DNA of 35,209 bases from Bacillus sp. MUM 116. Lineage in GTDB: Bacteria; Bacillota; Bacilli; Bacillales; Cytobacillaceae. The notes under the pieces were generated by a model. It had not been told where the DNA came from and ran no database searches. It saw nothing but the letters and a program-made list of their open reading frames with translations. The stretch spans positions 1 to 35,209 of the forward strand of contig NZ_MLYR01000057.1 of assembly GCF_001866655.1 (NCBI RefSeq). Reading direction: 5' to 3'. This document shows, one piece after another, positions 7,254-16,462 of this stretch. The position numbers and the translations under genes were made by a program. Within the stretch, counting starts at the first letter, position 1; each line of letters opens with the position of its first letter.

Positions 7254-7775
7254 CTATAAATCATAACGATAGCATTTTACTAAAATATCATTATTATAAA
7301 ATTCTTTCGATTGATCTCGTTTAAAACCAAACCATTCATACAATCGAATCGCTTTTTGCATTTTATCACCCGTGTGCAAATACAATTGGTTTGCTCCTTG
7401 AAACTTTGCGAATTGAAGACCAGCTTTTAATAATTCTTGTGCTATGCCATGCCCCCTTGCTTCCGGATGGACAGCCAATAGCCGAATAATTGGTGAGAAT
7501 ATCTGTAATTCTGGTCTTTGATAGGCTTTTTCTGAAGACAGAAATAACTGTAAAGTACCAAGAATTTTCTCTTCACTTTTAGCAATTAAGATTTTCTCTA
7601 CATCTGGATGATCAACCGATGCCTTTATATTTGATAAATAATTCTCCCAATCCTGTGGATTCGTATATTCATGTTCATATTGCTGATAGCTTTCAACCAA
7701 TAAACGACGGACTGTTTCTTTATTTTCTTCCGTTATTTCATCAATGATGATTTGGTTTGTTACCACAAACTTCAC
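7254..7775 (-). CDS. snaA: GNAT N-acetyltransferase (SnaA-like)
   Basis: A GNAT-fold acetyltransferase of about 170 aa. Acetyl-CoA binding motif A is RLLAVHPEARGHGIAQELLK (about 97-116) with the Q/RxxGxG/A pattern RGHGIA. A later QLYLHTG...AIRLYEWFGFKR is the usual C-terminal motif. The annotated GTG start has an SD too close; a GTG three codons later (7766) has GAGAAGG about 8 nt upstream and is the more likely start. It lies between the ABC ATPase (12 nt) and the deacetylase (14 nt). In the B. subtilis S-alkylcysteine pathway, N-acetylation of the imported compound is the first step, which fits this neighbourhood. Confidence 0.82.
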   Translation of the reverse strand: MKFVVTNQIIIDEITEENKETVRRLLVESYQQYEHEYTNPQDWENYLSNIKASVDHPDVEKILIAKSEEKILGTLQLFLSSEKAYQRPELQIFSPIIRLLAVHPEARGHGIAQELLKAGLQFAKFQGANQLYLHTGDKMQKAIRLYEWFGFKRDQSKEFYNNDILVKCYRYDL

Positions 7776-7787
7776 CTTCTCTCGTGT

Positions 7788-8558
7788 TTAATTCACTTGT
7801 TCTTGAAACGGTTTATAGAAGGTTTCACCCGATATTCGCTGTAAAAAGCGACGAGTCCGTTCTTCTTTTGGAGCATAGAAGATTTCCAAAGGTGTGCCTT
7901 CTTCTACAATCACACCCGCATCCATAAATAAAACTCGATCAGACACCTCTTTGGCAAAACTCATTTCGTGTGTAACCACCACCATCGTAATACCTTCTCG
8001 TGCTATTTCTTTAATAACTGAAAGCACTTCGCCAACTAATTCGGGATCTAAAGCCGATGTTGGTTCATCAAAGAGAATGACCTCTGGATTTAATGCCAAT
8101 GCCCTTGCAATTCCTACTCTTTGTTGCTGCCCCCCTGATAATTGTGATGGATAAAAATGTAATTTATCACCAAGACCCACTTTTTCCAGAACCTGCTCAC
8201 TTATCCGTCTGGCATCCTTTTTCTTTACGTTTTTTGCCACGACCAAGCCTTCCATTACGTTTTCCAACACAGTCTTATGCGCAAATAAATTATAATGTTG
8301 AAAGACCATCGCCGATTGTTTTCTGATTGACAACATCTCTCTTTTCGTTACCCTTTCTGTATTGACCTGAATGTTTCCAATTTGAACTATTCCAGTTTCA
8401 GGTGTTTCCAAAAAATTTAAGCAACGAAGTAAAGTTGTTTTCCCTGAACCACTTGGGCCAAGAACCGTAACCACTTCACCTCGGTTTATTTTGAGATTAA
8501 TTCCTTTTAACACTGGTATTTTGTTATATGATTTTTTAATTTCTTTTAAAATAATCAT
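7788..8558 (-). CDS. tcyN: Cystine/S-cysteine ABC importer, ATPase (TcyN-like)
   Basis: A 256-aa polar amino acid ABC-transporter ATPase. Walker A is [12 protein letters not shown] (about 34-45), the Q-loop [12 protein letters not shown] (about 84-95), the signature LSGGQQQR (about 140-147), Walker [13 protein letters not shown] (about 160-171) and the H-loop VVVTHEMS. Its start overlaps the stop of the upstream permease gene by 4 nt (ATGA), so translation is coupled. Together with two permeases and one lipoprotein it forms a TcyJKLMN-like importer for cystine or S-modified cysteines. Confidence 0.93.
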   Translation of the reverse strand: MIILKEIKKSYNKIPVLKGINLKINRGEVVTVLGPSGSGKTTLLRCLNFLETPETGIVQIGNIQVNTERVTKREMLSIRKQSAMVFQHYNLFAHKTVLENVMEGLVVAKNVKKKDARRISEQVLEKVGLGDKLHFYPSQLSGGQQQRVGIARALALNPEVILFDEPTSALDPELVGEVLSVIKEIAREGITMVVVTHEMSFAKEVSDRVLFMDAGVIVEEGTPLEIFYAPKEERTRRFLQRISGETFYKPFQEQVN

Positions 8559-9265
8559 GACACGCCTCCTCGACTATATGATGTCACCCGTTTTTCAAGT
8601 AAAAAAGAAATTCCCTCCACAATGATCGTAAGTCCCCAATAAATGATTCCTGCCGCGATAAAGGCCTCTAAAAACTTCAAATTGGTTGATGCGACAATAT
8701 TGGCAGCGCCAGTCAATTCTTTTTCTGAAACAAGAAAGGCAATAGACGATGTGTGCAAAAACCCGACAAAAACATTTGTAAAATTTGGGATAGACTGTGC
8801 TAACGCCTGTGGAAGCACAATTCGCACCATTGCTTGAAACTTGGTCATCCCCACCGAATAAGCAGCTTCCAATTGACCTTTCGAAACACTGAGAATCCCA
8901 GAGCGAATAATTTCTGATAAATAGGCACCTGCTGCTAATGACAAGGCGATTAAAACAAATAAAATAATCGGAATTTTGCTGGATACAAGGTTTAATTCAA
9001 ACTTTGAAGATACACGGTCTACTAGAAATGGAACTCCATAATAAATAACCATAATATGCATGATAATCGGAGTTCCTCTAAAAAAAGACACATACCCATT
9101 CGCGGTCTGGTATAGAAACCTTGTTTTATAAATCCTTACAAACGCAACACCCATTCCAATTAAAAAACCAACCAATAAGGGGACAATTGTTAGTATCAGC
9201 GTAATGGGAAGAGCTTTGATAATTTCTTTAAAAGCAATCCATATAAAAGGAATGTCAATCGACAT
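8555..9265 (-). CDS. tcyM: Cystine/S-cysteine ABC importer, permease (TcyM-like)
   Basis: A 236-aa membrane permease of the HisMQ family. Hydrophobic segments lie near 15-40, 55-80, 88-115, 165-185 and 200-222. The cytoplasmic EAA loop, [20 protein letters not shown] (about 134-153), couples to the ATPase. SD AGGGAGG lies just before the ATG. It follows tcyL-like by 15 nt and overlaps tcyN-like by 4 nt. It is a paralogue of the neighbouring permease; the two would form the heterodimeric channel. Confidence 0.92.
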   Translation of the reverse strand: MSIDIPFIWIAFKEIIKALPITLILTIVPLLVGFLIGMGVAFVRIYKTRFLYQTANGYVSFFRGTPIIMHIMVIYYGVPFLVDRVSSKFELNLVSSKIPIILFVLIALSLAAGAYLSEIIRSGILSVSKGQLEAAYSVGMTKFQAMVRIVLPQALAQSIPNFTNVFVGFLHTSSIAFLVSEKELTGAANIVASTNLKFLEAFIAAGIIYWGLTIIVEGISFLLEKRVTSYSRGGVS

Positions 9266-9280
9266 TTAGATCCCTCCTTA

Positions 9281-9988
9281 TTAAGCAGCAGCTGATAGAT
9301 CAGCCTTCTGATAACGATTAAAATATTTTTCCAGTTTCTTGAATACCTTCTCAAATAGAAGAACAATAGCATAATAGATAATGGAAAGAGAAATATAGAC
9401 TTCCAAGGCATGCGCTGTGGAAGCAATAAGCGTATCTCCTCTTCCCATCATGTCCATGACACCGATGGTAAAGGCGAGTGACGTATCCTTAAGTGAACCG
9501 ATAACGGAATTCGCCATATTCGGAAATGCAATCCGTACAGCCTGTGGCAGTACGATTCGGAAAAAGTTTTGCCTAGCAGTCATTCCGACAGAATAGGCAG
9601 CTTCTGTTTGACCATGGTCAACTGCACGAATCGCCCCTCTAATAATTTCTGAAAAGCCGGCTCCATTACTAATCGCATATGTGAGAATGACAAAATAGAC
9701 GGCTTCAAGTTTTGAAATATCAATATCGAACATCATAAGAACTGCTGGCATTCCATAAAAAACCAGGAATAACTGGATTAAGATCGGTGTCCCGCGAATA
9801 AAGGAAACATACAAAATCACCAGTTGATTTAATATAGGAATTTTAAACATCCTTGGTATAGCGGCTGCTACACCAAGGATAAGACCTAGAAATATAGATG
9901 CTGCTAAAATCTGGAGAGTTACCCCTAAGTAATGAAATAGTGTCGGAATAAACTCGATGATTAACATAGGATCAAATGCCTTACCCAT
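9281..9988 (-). CDS. tcyL: Cystine/S-cysteine ABC importer, permease (TcyL-like)
   Basis: A 235-aa HisMQ-type permease with about five hydrophobic segments. The EAA loop is [20 protein letters not shown] at about residues 134-153. The motif FIRGTPILIQLFLVFYG (about 64-80) is the family's conserved second segment. It lies 34 nt after the substrate-binding lipoprotein gene and 15 nt before the second permease gene, within one minus-strand operon. Assignment to the Tcy group rests on cluster context. Confidence 0.92.
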   Translation of the reverse strand: MGKAFDPMLIIEFIPTLFHYLGVTLQILAASIFLGLILGVAAAIPRMFKIPILNQLVILYVSFIRGTPILIQLFLVFYGMPAVLMMFDIDISKLEAVYFVILTYAISNGAGFSEIIRGAIRAVDHGQTEAAYSVGMTARQNFFRIVLPQAVRIAFPNMANSVIGSLKDTSLAFTIGVMDMMGRGDTLIASTAHALEVYISLSIIYYAIVLLFEKVFKKLEKYFNRYQKADLSAAA

Positions 9989-10022
9989 TTTTTATAACCT
10001 CCAAACTCTTACTTCTAACGTA

Positions 10023-10838
10023 TTAAAAGTTAACTGTATAGTCGGCACCTAACCATTTTTTACTCAATTCACTCACTACACCTTCTTTTTTCAATTCAAC
10101 AAGTGCTTCGTCTATACGCTTCTGCAGGGGTGTTTCATTTTTTCTGAGCAGGAAATACACTTTTGAATTTAGTAGCGGCTGACCTACTACTTTTTGCTGA
10201 GCATCTACGGCCTTATTATTAAAATCAACTGAAAATGGCGTGGTGATGGTCGCATCTGCCCTTCCTGTTTTTATTTGATTGATGGTAGAATCTGGCCCAT
10301 TGCCAGCATATACAATATTTATACCAGCGTTATGTTCCTTGTTATACTTTTCAATAAATACCGCTGAGTTACTCGTCGGACTAACAATTACCTTTTTCCC
10401 TTTTAAATCCTTAATAGAATGAATCTCATTGTTATTTTTGTTAACTGTTACCTGAAGAGGAAAAACATTATAAGGTTCTTTATTAAAAAGAAACTTTTCC
10501 TGTCTTTCTTTATTCACTTCCATTTGGTGAGCGATAAAATCAATTTTGTTTGTTTCAAGGCTTAGTAAAAGATTGGAGAATTCCATTGTTTTAAACTCAA
10601 ATTGATATTCAGGCAGCTTTTCATCAATTTTTCGTACTAATTCCACATCATATCCGGTTAACTTTCCATTTTTGTCAATAAAGCAGACATTCGGAAACTG
10701 TGTTCCTGTTCCCACGATTATTTTTTGTACTTTCGATTTGGAGCTTGCTTTTGAAGTGGTTTTCGTTTCTTGTGAGGAGCATGCCCCCAGCAGTAGAGCA
10801 AGTAGTAACGTCATAATCAAAGTAATTTTTTTCTTCAT
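10023..10838 (-). CDS. tcyK: Cystine/S-cysteine ABC importer, binding lipoprotein (TcyJ/K-like)
   Basis: A solute-binding protein of about 271 aa (family 3, polar amino acid type). The signal peptide MKKKITLIMTLLLALLLGAC ends in a lipobox with Cys, so it is a lipoprotein anchored outside the membrane. The family signature GKLTGYDVELVRKI is followed by FSNLLLSLETNKIDFI, and DLKGKKVIVSPTSNS starts the second lobe. I prefer the ATG at 10838, giving a regular signal peptide; a GTG four codons earlier (10850) with AAGG upstream is possible. B. subtilis has two such proteins (TcyJ and TcyK); only one is present here. Confidence 0.88.
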   Translation of the reverse strand: MKKKITLIMTLLLALLLGACSSQETKTTSKASSKSKVQKIIVGTGTQFPNVCFIDKNGKLTGYDVELVRKIDEKLPEYQFEFKTMEFSNLLLSLETNKIDFIAHQMEVNKERQEKFLFNKEPYNVFPLQVTVNKNNNEIHSIKDLKGKKVIVSPTSNSAVFIEKYNKEHNAGINIVYAGNGPDSTINQIKTGRADATITTPFSVDFNNKAVDAQQKVVGQPLLNSKVYFLLRKNETPLQKRIDEALVELKKEGVVSELSKKWLGADYTVNF

Positions 10839-10950
10839 CTCAAAATCCACCCATCCTTAAATTTCCGCTTATCGTCAACTAATGCCAGGATATGTAGTAT
10901 AAAAACTAATCCCAATCCTTAACCTATTAAACATATGACTTTTGTCGGAA

Positions 10951-11229
10951 TTATATCAAAATTTTACTCTTCTTAAATTTCTCAATAACTTTTTCCAAAT
11001 GTTCGATTCCTACTTTTGTTACTCCCTCATACACTTCATTTTGGCCAATTTCAACCACTGGTACATGACGAACTCCATACTTGATTTCTAAAATATCACG
11101 GCGCTCATCATGATTCGTAACATCAACAGTTTCGTATTTTATTCCTTTATCCTGTAAATATTGTTTTACTTCTCCACAATAGTGACAACCTTCTTTGGAC
11201 CAAACCACTACAGAAAATTCTTTTCCCAT
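10951..11229 (-). CDS. ytnI: Glutaredoxin-like thiol protein (YtnI-like)
   Basis: A 92-aa thioredoxin-fold protein. The redox motif is CHYC (residues 15-18, in SKEGCHYCGEVKQYL), followed by the cis-Pro loop VRHVPVVEIG (about 53-62), as in glutaredoxin and NrdH proteins. In B. subtilis, ytnI sits next to ytnJ in the ytmI operon, and the same pairing is seen here. A role in reducing mixed disulfides or cysteine intermediates is likely. SD AGGAGG lies about 8 nt upstream. A structured leader with an intrinsic terminator (11255-11326) separates it from the monooxygenase gene upstream. Confidence 0.85.
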   Translation of the reverse strand: MGKEFSVVVWSKEGCHYCGEVKQYLQDKGIKYETVDVTNHDERRDILEIKYGVRHVPVVEIGQNEVYEGVTKVGIEHLEKVIEKFKKSKILI

Positions 11230-11254
11230 TTTTTATTCCTCCTTTTTTATAAAC

Positions 11255-11326
11255 AAAAAGGCTCCCCATTATAGATGTATCATCTTAAATAGAGAGCCTC
11301 TAGTTGTCTAGCCGGCAGTAATACTT
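11255..11326 (-). promoter_or_regulatory. Structured leader/terminator, copy A
   Basis: Read on the minus strand this starts TATTACTGCCGGCTAGACAA and ends in a hairpin AGGCTC...GGGGAGCC followed by TTTTT, an intrinsic terminator. A related element with the same conserved block (GCCGRYTRGWCA then ARAGGCTC...GGGG-GCCTTTTT) lies upstream of the LysR gene (17939-18006). Either it simply ends the monooxygenase transcript, or it is an attenuator for ytnI and the importer. It does not match any riboswitch consensus I can recall. Confidence 0.55.
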
Positions 11327-11346
11327 ATTTTGTTTGATTGTTATCA

Positions 11347-12681
11347 TCAATTGTTGATCACCCTTTTGGAGTAACGGTTTTCTGGAAATGGAATCCCCAG
11401 GTTGCCGCGCAATGTGTCAGCCTCGTATTCCGTTCTATACAGTCCCCGTTTTTGAAGTACCGGCACCACATAGTCGACAAAATCCTTCAAACCATTCGAA
11501 ACACTTGAACCAATAATAAATCCGTCAGCCCCTTTGTTTTCAAACCATTCCTCAATCAAATCGGCCACTTTTTCCGGTGTACCAATAAAAGCTGTCTTAG
11601 GTGTTGTTTCACTTAATGCGACATGGCGAAGTGTTAATTTTTGCTCCTTTGCTTTTTGTTTAATACGGTCAGTATGGCTTTGGAAGCTGTTTTGACCTAA
11701 ATCGCCCAGTTCAGGAAACGGTCCATCGAGAGCATATTGGGAGAAATCGTGATGCTCGAAATAACGGCCTAGGTAATCAAAAGCTTTATCAATGGATACC
11801 AGATTCGCCAGTTCTTGATATTTTCTTTCTGCTTCCTCATCGGTTGCACCGATAATCGGCGAAATTCCGGGAAGAATGACGAGCTCCTCTGGATTCCGGC
11901 CAAAAGCTTTTACCCTTTGCTTGACATCCTGATAGAATTCCTGGGCCGCTTCTAATGATGGATGACCAGTAAAGATGGCATCCGCTTCCTTGGCGGCAAG
12001 ATTTTTTCCTGCTTCAGAGGAACCAGCTTGAAAGATAACCGGCCTCCCTTGCTTGGATCTGCCGATATTCAAAGGTCCTTGTACGGAGAAAAATCCCCCC
12101 CTGTGATTTAATGGATGTAATTTATCTGGATGAAAGAATACACCCGCTTCCTTATCATGGACAAATGCATCATCTTCCCACGAATCCCATAATCCTTTCG
12201 CAACCATTAGGTATTCTGCTGCAATTCGGTATCGTTTGGCATGATCAGGATGTTCCTCTACAGTTTTACTAAAATTTAAAGCCGATTTTTCTAATGGTGA
12301 TGTAACTACATTCCAGCCGACCCGGCCATGGCTGATATGGTCTAGTGAAGCAAATTGCCTTGCCACATTGAACGGTTCACTATACGAAGTTGACAGGGTT
12401 CCCACGAGTCCTATTTTGGAAGTAACAGCAGCAAGAGCTGACAATATCGTTAGGGGTTCAAACCGATTTAGAAAATGTGGAATGGATTTCTCGTTAATAT
12501 GCAAGCCGTCCGCAATAAAGACTAAGTCGAATTTTCCTTCCTCAGCCTTCTTAGCCTGGTTGGTGTAAAATTCTAAACTGACACTTGCGTCCGCCTGAAT
12601 ATCCGGATGCCTCCACCCTGCAATATTTCCACCAACCCCGTGAATCATAGCGCCAAGTTTCAACTTTTTTTGTTGAGACAT
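11347..12681 (-). CDS. ytnJ: NtaA/SnaA/DszA-family FMN-dependent monooxygenase (YtnJ-like), copy 1
   Basis: A 444-aa bacterial-luciferase-like TIM-barrel enzyme that uses FMNH2 and O2. Family landmarks are [20 protein letters not shown] at the N-terminus, [13 protein letters not shown] (about 50-62), [16 protein letters not shown] (about 111-126) and [18 protein letters not shown] (about 216-233). Members of this group oxidise nitrilotriacetate, EDTA, dibenzothiophene sulfone or, as YtnJ, S-alkylated N-acetyl-cysteines. It is very similar along its whole length to the gene at 13832-15169. Its upstream region carries both cluster motifs (12700-12722 and 12741-12800), so it heads a transcript. 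Confidence 0.87.
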   Translation of the reverse strand: MSQQKKLKLGAMIHGVGGNIAGWRHPDIQADASVSLEFYTNQAKKAEEGKFDLVFIADGLHINEKSIPHFLNRFEPLTILSALAAVTSKIGLVGTLSTSYSEPFNVARQFASLDHISHGRVGWNVVTSPLEKSALNFSKTVEEHPDHAKRYRIAAEYLMVAKGLWDSWEDDAFVHDKEAGVFFHPDKLHPLNHRGGFFSVQGPLNIGRSKQGRPVIFQAGSSEAGKNLAAKEADAIFTGHPSLEAAQEFYQDVKQRVKAFGRNPEELVILPGISPIIGATDEEAERKYQELANLVSIDKAFDYLGRYFEHHDFSQYALDGPFPELGDLGQNSFQSHTDRIKQKAKEQKLTLRHVALSETTPKTAFIGTPEKVADLIEEWFENKGADGFIIGSSVSNGLKDFVDYVVPVLQKRGLYRTEYEADTLRGNLGIPFPENRYSKRVINN

Positions 12682-12699
12682 TTAGGATCCCTCTTTTCA

Positions 12700-12722
12700 A
12701 TTCCAAGTTATTCGATTGGAAT
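12700..12722. promoter_or_regulatory. CymR-box-like dyad, copy 1
   Basis: A perfect 7-bp dyad ATTCCAA-N9-TTGGAAT lies 18 nt before the monooxygenase start and downstream of the presumed -10. Three other spacers in the cluster hold the same arrangement with the same 9-nt spacing. It resembles my recollection of the Bacillus CymR cysteine-repressor box. Confidence 0.6.
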
Positions 12723-12740
12723 ACTTTTTTATTCTTGTGC

Positions 12741-12800
12741 TTTATCCTATCACGTAAAGAATGGGAATTCTACACCTTTTCTGATAGAAAAATTTTTAGT
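12741..12800 (-). promoter_or_regulatory. Recurrent upstream module (activator site plus -10), copy 1
   Basis: On the minus strand: CTAAAAATTTTTCTATCAG..., then ACGTGATAGGATAAAG. It aligns with the modules at 16348-16410 and 16878-16938. TAGGAT is a weak -10, and the upstream TATCA blocks may be the LysR-type activator site. Confidence 0.55.
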
Positions 12801-12854
12801 TTAAATTTATAAATACTATCAAACATTTGGTGTGACTGAAATACCTGTTCAATG

Positions 12855-13613
12855 CTATAACACACTATGGCTCACTTGTTGTCGAACGAAACGAAGGCAT
12901 CCCTCTACAATCATGTCCTTGTCCTGATCCAATGAAGCCACATGATAGGAGTTTGGCAGTACCATCGTTTCCTTTTCTTTAGACCCAATATGTTCTATAA
13001 TAAAATCCGTATTTTCTGGAGGTACCACATGGTCTACTGCTGACTTCACTCCTAAAACAGGGCAATGAATATCTGGTAAAATAGCTGGCGTAATCTCCAT
13101 CAGTGCTTGAAGCTGATGAATGGCTTTTAGCGGTACTTTTTCATATGTAATTTCATAAACATCTTTTGCTTTAATATCTGGGGTCCCTTCATCGATTAAT
13201 CTCGGTTGGTCCTTGTCTTTTAAATGTTCAAAGTCCGGTATCGTTAAAGCAGGATTCACTATGATAATTCCTTTAATATTCTTATATTTATGAGCAAGCC
13301 AAAGCGATAGTGTCCCACCCATCGACTGGCCCAATACAAAAATACTTGTGCATTCCTTTTTTAATTCTTGATATGCCATATCCAATGAATCAAACCATTC
13401 TTCATGGGTGCAATTTTCTAAATCATAATAATGTGTTCCATGCCCTTTTAATCTAGGGCCCAAAACAGTAAAACCATTTTCAGCTAGTCTTTCACCAAGG
13501 TAACGGACGCTTTGCGGAGTACCGACGAAACCATGTGAAATGAGTATCCCAATATTATTTCCCTTAAATCTAAATTTTTCTGCCCCTTTAATAATCGGAA
13601 ACTTTTCTTTCAT
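12855..13613 (-). CDS. Carboxylesterase, Est30/YvaK-type alpha/beta hydrolase
   Basis: A 252-aa serine hydrolase without signal peptide. The oxyanion segment is GILISHGFVGTPQSVRYLG (about 22-40), the nucleophile elbow GQSMGG (about 95-100), the catalytic Asp lies in SAVDHVVPPENT (about 190-201) and the catalytic His in NSYHVASLD (about 222-230). It belongs to the small carboxylesterase group of B. subtilis YvaK. It stands between the two YtnJ-like genes, and its 5' region has a cluster-type dyad (13642-13664) and a good SD (AGGAGG). It could hydrolyse an ester or thioester of the organosulfur substrate (inference). B. subtilis ytm operons do not contain it. Confidence 0.85.
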   Translation of the reverse strand: MKEKFPIIKGAEKFRFKGNNIGILISHGFVGTPQSVRYLGERLAENGFTVLGPRLKGHGTHYYDLENCTHEEWFDSLDMAYQELKKECTSIFVLGQSMGGTLSLWLAHKYKNIKGIIIVNPALTIPDFEHLKDKDQPRLIDEGTPDIKAKDVYEITYEKVPLKAIHQLQALMEITPAILPDIHCPVLGVKSAVDHVVPPENTDFIIEHIGSKEKETMVLPNSYHVASLDQDKDMIVEGCLRFVRQQVSHSVL

Positions 13614-13641
13614 CTGATTCTCCTCCTTTTTATATCCAACT

Positions 13642-13664
13642 ATTCCTATTCATCAAGTAGGAAT
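13642..13664. promoter_or_regulatory. CymR-box-like dyad, copy 2
   Basis: A perfect dyad ATTCCTA-N9-TAGGAAT lies 28 nt before the carboxylesterase start, with the same arm and spacer geometry as at 12700-12722. A TATACT-type -10 lies upstream on the minus strand, so the box would overlap the transcription start region. Confidence 0.6.
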
Positions 13665-13831
13665 TAATAGTATAAAAAAAGTATAAAATAAGATTAATGA
13701 AAAATCTATATTTTTTTACCATTCAGTTAATTATTTTACTGAAAAATGATTATTCTACTGACACTGATTCAATATCCAAACTGCACTAGGAACTACTTTG
13801 AATGTTTAATCCCTCTCATTTCAAATCCCCC

Positions 13832-15169
13832 TTATCCATTTTTCACTGCAGATTGCGCATAACGATTAACCGGGAATGGGAGTCCAAGATTCCCTCTCAA
13901 TGTGTCAGATTCATATTCTGTCCGGAACAAACCGCGTTCCTGCAGAATCGGAACAACATGATCAATGAATCCTGTTAAATTGCTTAGGAGATTGGAGTGA
14001 ATAATAAATCCATCGGCTCCATACCCTTCAAACCACTCTTGGATAAGGTCTGCCACTTTTTCAGGTGTTCCGATAAACGGACTTCTTGGTGTCGCTGCCC
14101 TAAGCGCTACCTGCCGAAGAGTTAAGTCTTTTTCTTTCGCTTCCTGCTTAATTCGGTCTGTTCCACTTTTGAAGCTGTTAGATCCTAAATCACCGATATC
14201 AGGAAATGCTTCATCGAGTGGATACTGTGAAAAATCATGATGTTCAAAAAACCGGCCTAAATAATTCAATGCCTGTTCTATCGATACTAAATTAGCAATC
14301 TCATGATATTTCTGTTCGGCTTCTTCCTCAGTACTACCAACTATCGGCTCGATTCCTGGCAAAATGAGAATGTGATCCGGATTCCGGCCATATTCAGCAG
14401 TCCTGCGTTTAACATCTTGATAAAATTTTTGTGCTTGCTCCAATGTTTCATGACCAGTGAAGATCGCATCAGCATCTTTAGCAGCAAGGTTTTTCCCATC
14501 TTCAGATGACCCGGCTTGAAAAATAATGGGCCTTCCCTGTTTTGACCTGCCAATATTTAACGGCCCTTGAACAGAGAAAAATTCTCCTTTGTGATTCAAT
14601 CGATGTAATTTCTTAGGATCAAAGAATACCCCTGATTCTTTATCACGAATGAATGCATCATCTTCCCATGAATCCCATAATCCTTTCGCAACATCTAGGT
14701 ATTCAGAGGCAATTCGGTATCTTTTTGAATGATTTGGATGCTCTTCAATTGTTTTGCTAAAGTTTAATGCTGTTTTCTCCAATGGCGAAGTGACAACATT
14801 CCATCCAGCCCGGCCATGGCTGATATGATCCAGTGAGGAAAATTGCCGTGCGACAGTAAACGGATCACTATATGATGTAGATACGGTTCCAGCAAGGCCA
14901 ATACGTGAAGTGACAGCAGCAAGCGCCGATAGAATCGTAAGCGGCTCAAACCGATTCAAAAAATGCGGCAATGATTTTTCGTTAATATGCAAGCCATCCG
15001 CAATAAAAACAAAATCAAATTTTGCCTTTTCTGTTTTTTGGGCTTGCTCCTTATAAAACTCAAAATTCACACTGGCATTCGTTAATACCTCCGGATGTCT
15101 CCAAGCCGCAATATTCCCTCCCACGCCATGAATGATCGTTCCAAGTTTTAATTGTCTTTTTTTTGGCAT
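13832..15169 (-). CDS. NtaA/SnaA/DszA-family FMN-dependent monooxygenase (YtnJ-like), copy 2
   Basis: A 445-aa luciferase-like monooxygenase, paralogous to the gene at 11347-12681 with most residues identical. It shows the same landmarks: [48 protein letters not shown] and [18 protein letters not shown]. The longest open frame begins at 15265, but that stretch contains an operator-like dyad (15207-15229). The ATG at 15169 ([10 protein letters not shown]) has an AAGGAAGG SD and aligns with the start of copy 1, so I use it. The copies differ in a C-terminal loop after DGFII ([11 protein letters not shown] here, [11 protein letters not shown] in copy 1), hinting at different substrates. Confidence 0.86.
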   Translation of the reverse strand: MPKKRQLKLGTIIHGVGGNIAAWRHPEVLTNASVNFEFYKEQAQKTEKAKFDFVFIADGLHINEKSLPHFLNRFEPLTILSALAAVTSRIGLAGTVSTSYSDPFTVARQFSSLDHISHGRAGWNVVTSPLEKTALNFSKTIEEHPNHSKRYRIASEYLDVAKGLWDSWEDDAFIRDKESGVFFDPKKLHRLNHKGEFFSVQGPLNIGRSKQGRPIIFQAGSSEDGKNLAAKDADAIFTGHETLEQAQKFYQDVKRRTAEYGRNPDHILILPGIEPIVGSTEEEAEQKYHEIANLVSIEQALNYLGRFFEHHDFSQYPLDEAFPDIGDLGSNSFKSGTDRIKQEAKEKDLTLRQVALRAATPRSPFIGTPEKVADLIQEWFEGYGADGFIIHSNLLSNLTGFIDHVVPILQERGLFRTEYESDTLRGNLGLPFPVNRYAQSAVKNG

Positions 15170-15206
15170 CTCACTTTCCTTCCTTTCCTCTTCTAAATTA
15201 TTTATT

Positions 15207-15229
15207 ATTCCCACCTGAATAGTTGGTAT
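15207..15229. promoter_or_regulatory. CymR-box-like dyad, copy 3
   Basis: On the minus strand: ATACCAA-N9-TGGGAAT. It shows the same 7-9-7 layout as the other copies with two mismatches. It lies in the ~100-nt spacer between the YtmO-like gene and the second YtnJ-like gene, which argues against coding use of that stretch. Its N9 (CTATTCAGG) is nearly that of copy 4. Confidence 0.5.
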
Positions 15230-15267
15230 TTGGTTAAAAAAAATATACGAACTCTCCATATTCAATC

Positions 15268-16284
15268 CTACCTACTTATCGTCTGAACAAACTTATTTGC
15301 TGAATTTAAGGGAGCTAACAGCCGAAATGATTGAAATCTTTCTGCCTCTTTTTCGATTGGTGTATGTAGAATAAATTCATCCACCTGATAAGTTTTGTGA
15401 AGATGGTTTAAAACTTCCTTTACATAATGAGGTGTACCCGCAATAATATCCGCTTCTTGTTCAGTAATTTCATATAATTCACCAGATTGCTTTCCAAAAA
15501 CTTCTGCTTGCTCAATGGATTGTACCGTAACCGTTCGTCCGCTCTGAAGATGGACCTTGACGATTTTTCTGTCCCCTGCCAATTGTTCTGCTTCTATTTG
15601 TGTAGGGGCAGCAATGGCCGCCAATGAAATGATAAACCTTCCATTTGGAAAACCTTCTCGATATAGATTTGCGGCTTGTTCAAGTATCCGTTCATCACTA
15701 TTGATAAATTTGGCAAAAACAAAAGATATTCCCAAATCAGCAGCAATCCGGGCACTGTTTGCACTGGCTCCAAGCAGGAAAACTTCTGGTTTTTCCTGAG
15801 GAATGGGTGTTGCTTGAATTCCTGCAAAAGGATGATTGACATCGAACGAATTATGAACCAATTCCAATAAAAAAATCAGTCGTTCTGTAAAATCCTTACC
15901 ATCATTAACGGCTCCATACTGCAGCGCCTTTGTTGATAACGGCAGGCCGCCTGGGGCTTTTCCAACCCCAAGATCTACCCTCCCAGGTGCCAAATTGGAT
16001 AAAACATGAAAGTTTTCAGCTACCTTATAAGGACTATAGTGCTGAAGCATGACTCCTCCTGAGCCAACTTGAATCGTGTTTGTTTGTGCCAATAAGTAGG
16101 AAATTAGGACCTCAGGGGAAGAGCCTGCCAATTGATCCGTATTGTGATGCTCAGATACCCAAAAACGTGTATACCCCCATTCTTCTGCTTTTTGAGCCAG
16201 CAGAACTGTATTTTGTAACGCAGCAGAAGCTGTGCTTCCAGGAAAAATCGGACTTTGATCTAAAATACTAAGCTTATAGCTCAT
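15268..16284 (-). CDS. ytmO: Luciferase-like flavin monooxygenase, YtmO/MsnO8 type
   Basis: A 338-aa LLM-class oxidoreductase. The N-terminus [20 protein letters not shown], the active-site strand [14 protein letters not shown] (about 35-48) and the segment LGVGKAPGG (about 105-113) are typical of the YtmO/MsnO8 subgroup. These enzymes use FMNH2 from a separate reductase. It heads the cluster with SD GGAGG. Its upstream region (16348-16410) has the recurring activator module. In B. subtilis ytmO is part of the S-modified cysteine operon. Enzyme class is firm, substrate inferred. Confidence 0.87.
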   Translation of the reverse strand: MSYKLSILDQSPIFPGSTASAALQNTVLLAQKAEEWGYTRFWVSEHHNTDQLAGSSPEVLISYLLAQTNTIQVGSGGVMLQHYSPYKVAENFHVLSNLAPGRVDLGVGKAPGGLPLSTKALQYGAVNDGKDFTERLIFLLELVHNSFDVNHPFAGIQATPIPQEKPEVFLLGASANSARIAADLGISFVFAKFINSDERILEQAANLYREGFPNGRFIISLAAIAAPTQIEAEQLAGDRKIVKVHLQSGRTVTVQSIEQAEVFGKQSGELYEITEQEADIIAGTPHYVKEVLNHLHKTYQVDEFILHTPIEKEAERFQSFRLLAPLNSANKFVQTISR

Positions 16285-16347
16285 TTATTTTTTCCTCCAT
16301 TTTTATTCTGACTTAACACATAAAAAAAGTTGGTTATTTGATTGATG

Positions 16348-16410
16348 TTTATCCTAACACCGAAAATATGAAACTGGCAATACTTTCGTTGATAGGAAAA
16401 TATTTAATCT
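16348..16410 (-). promoter_or_regulatory. Recurrent upstream module (activator site plus -10), copy 2
   Basis: On the minus strand: GATTAAATATTTTCCTATCA, then GTATTGCC and TTTTCGGTGTTAGGATAAAC. The TTGCCA to TAGGAT spacing is 18 nt, compatible with a weak sigma-A promoter. The block matches the copies at 12741-12800 and 16878-16938. Confidence 0.6.
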
Positions 16411-16462
16411 AAATTAAAAAATTTTATCATGAGAAGAAACGATTAACAGAAAATCTCATTTT

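Noticed and set aside
15170..15265. N-terminal extension of the second YtnJ-like protein
   Set aside because: It has no SD, is absent from the paralogue and contains an operator-like dyad; the ATG at 15169 has a good SD.
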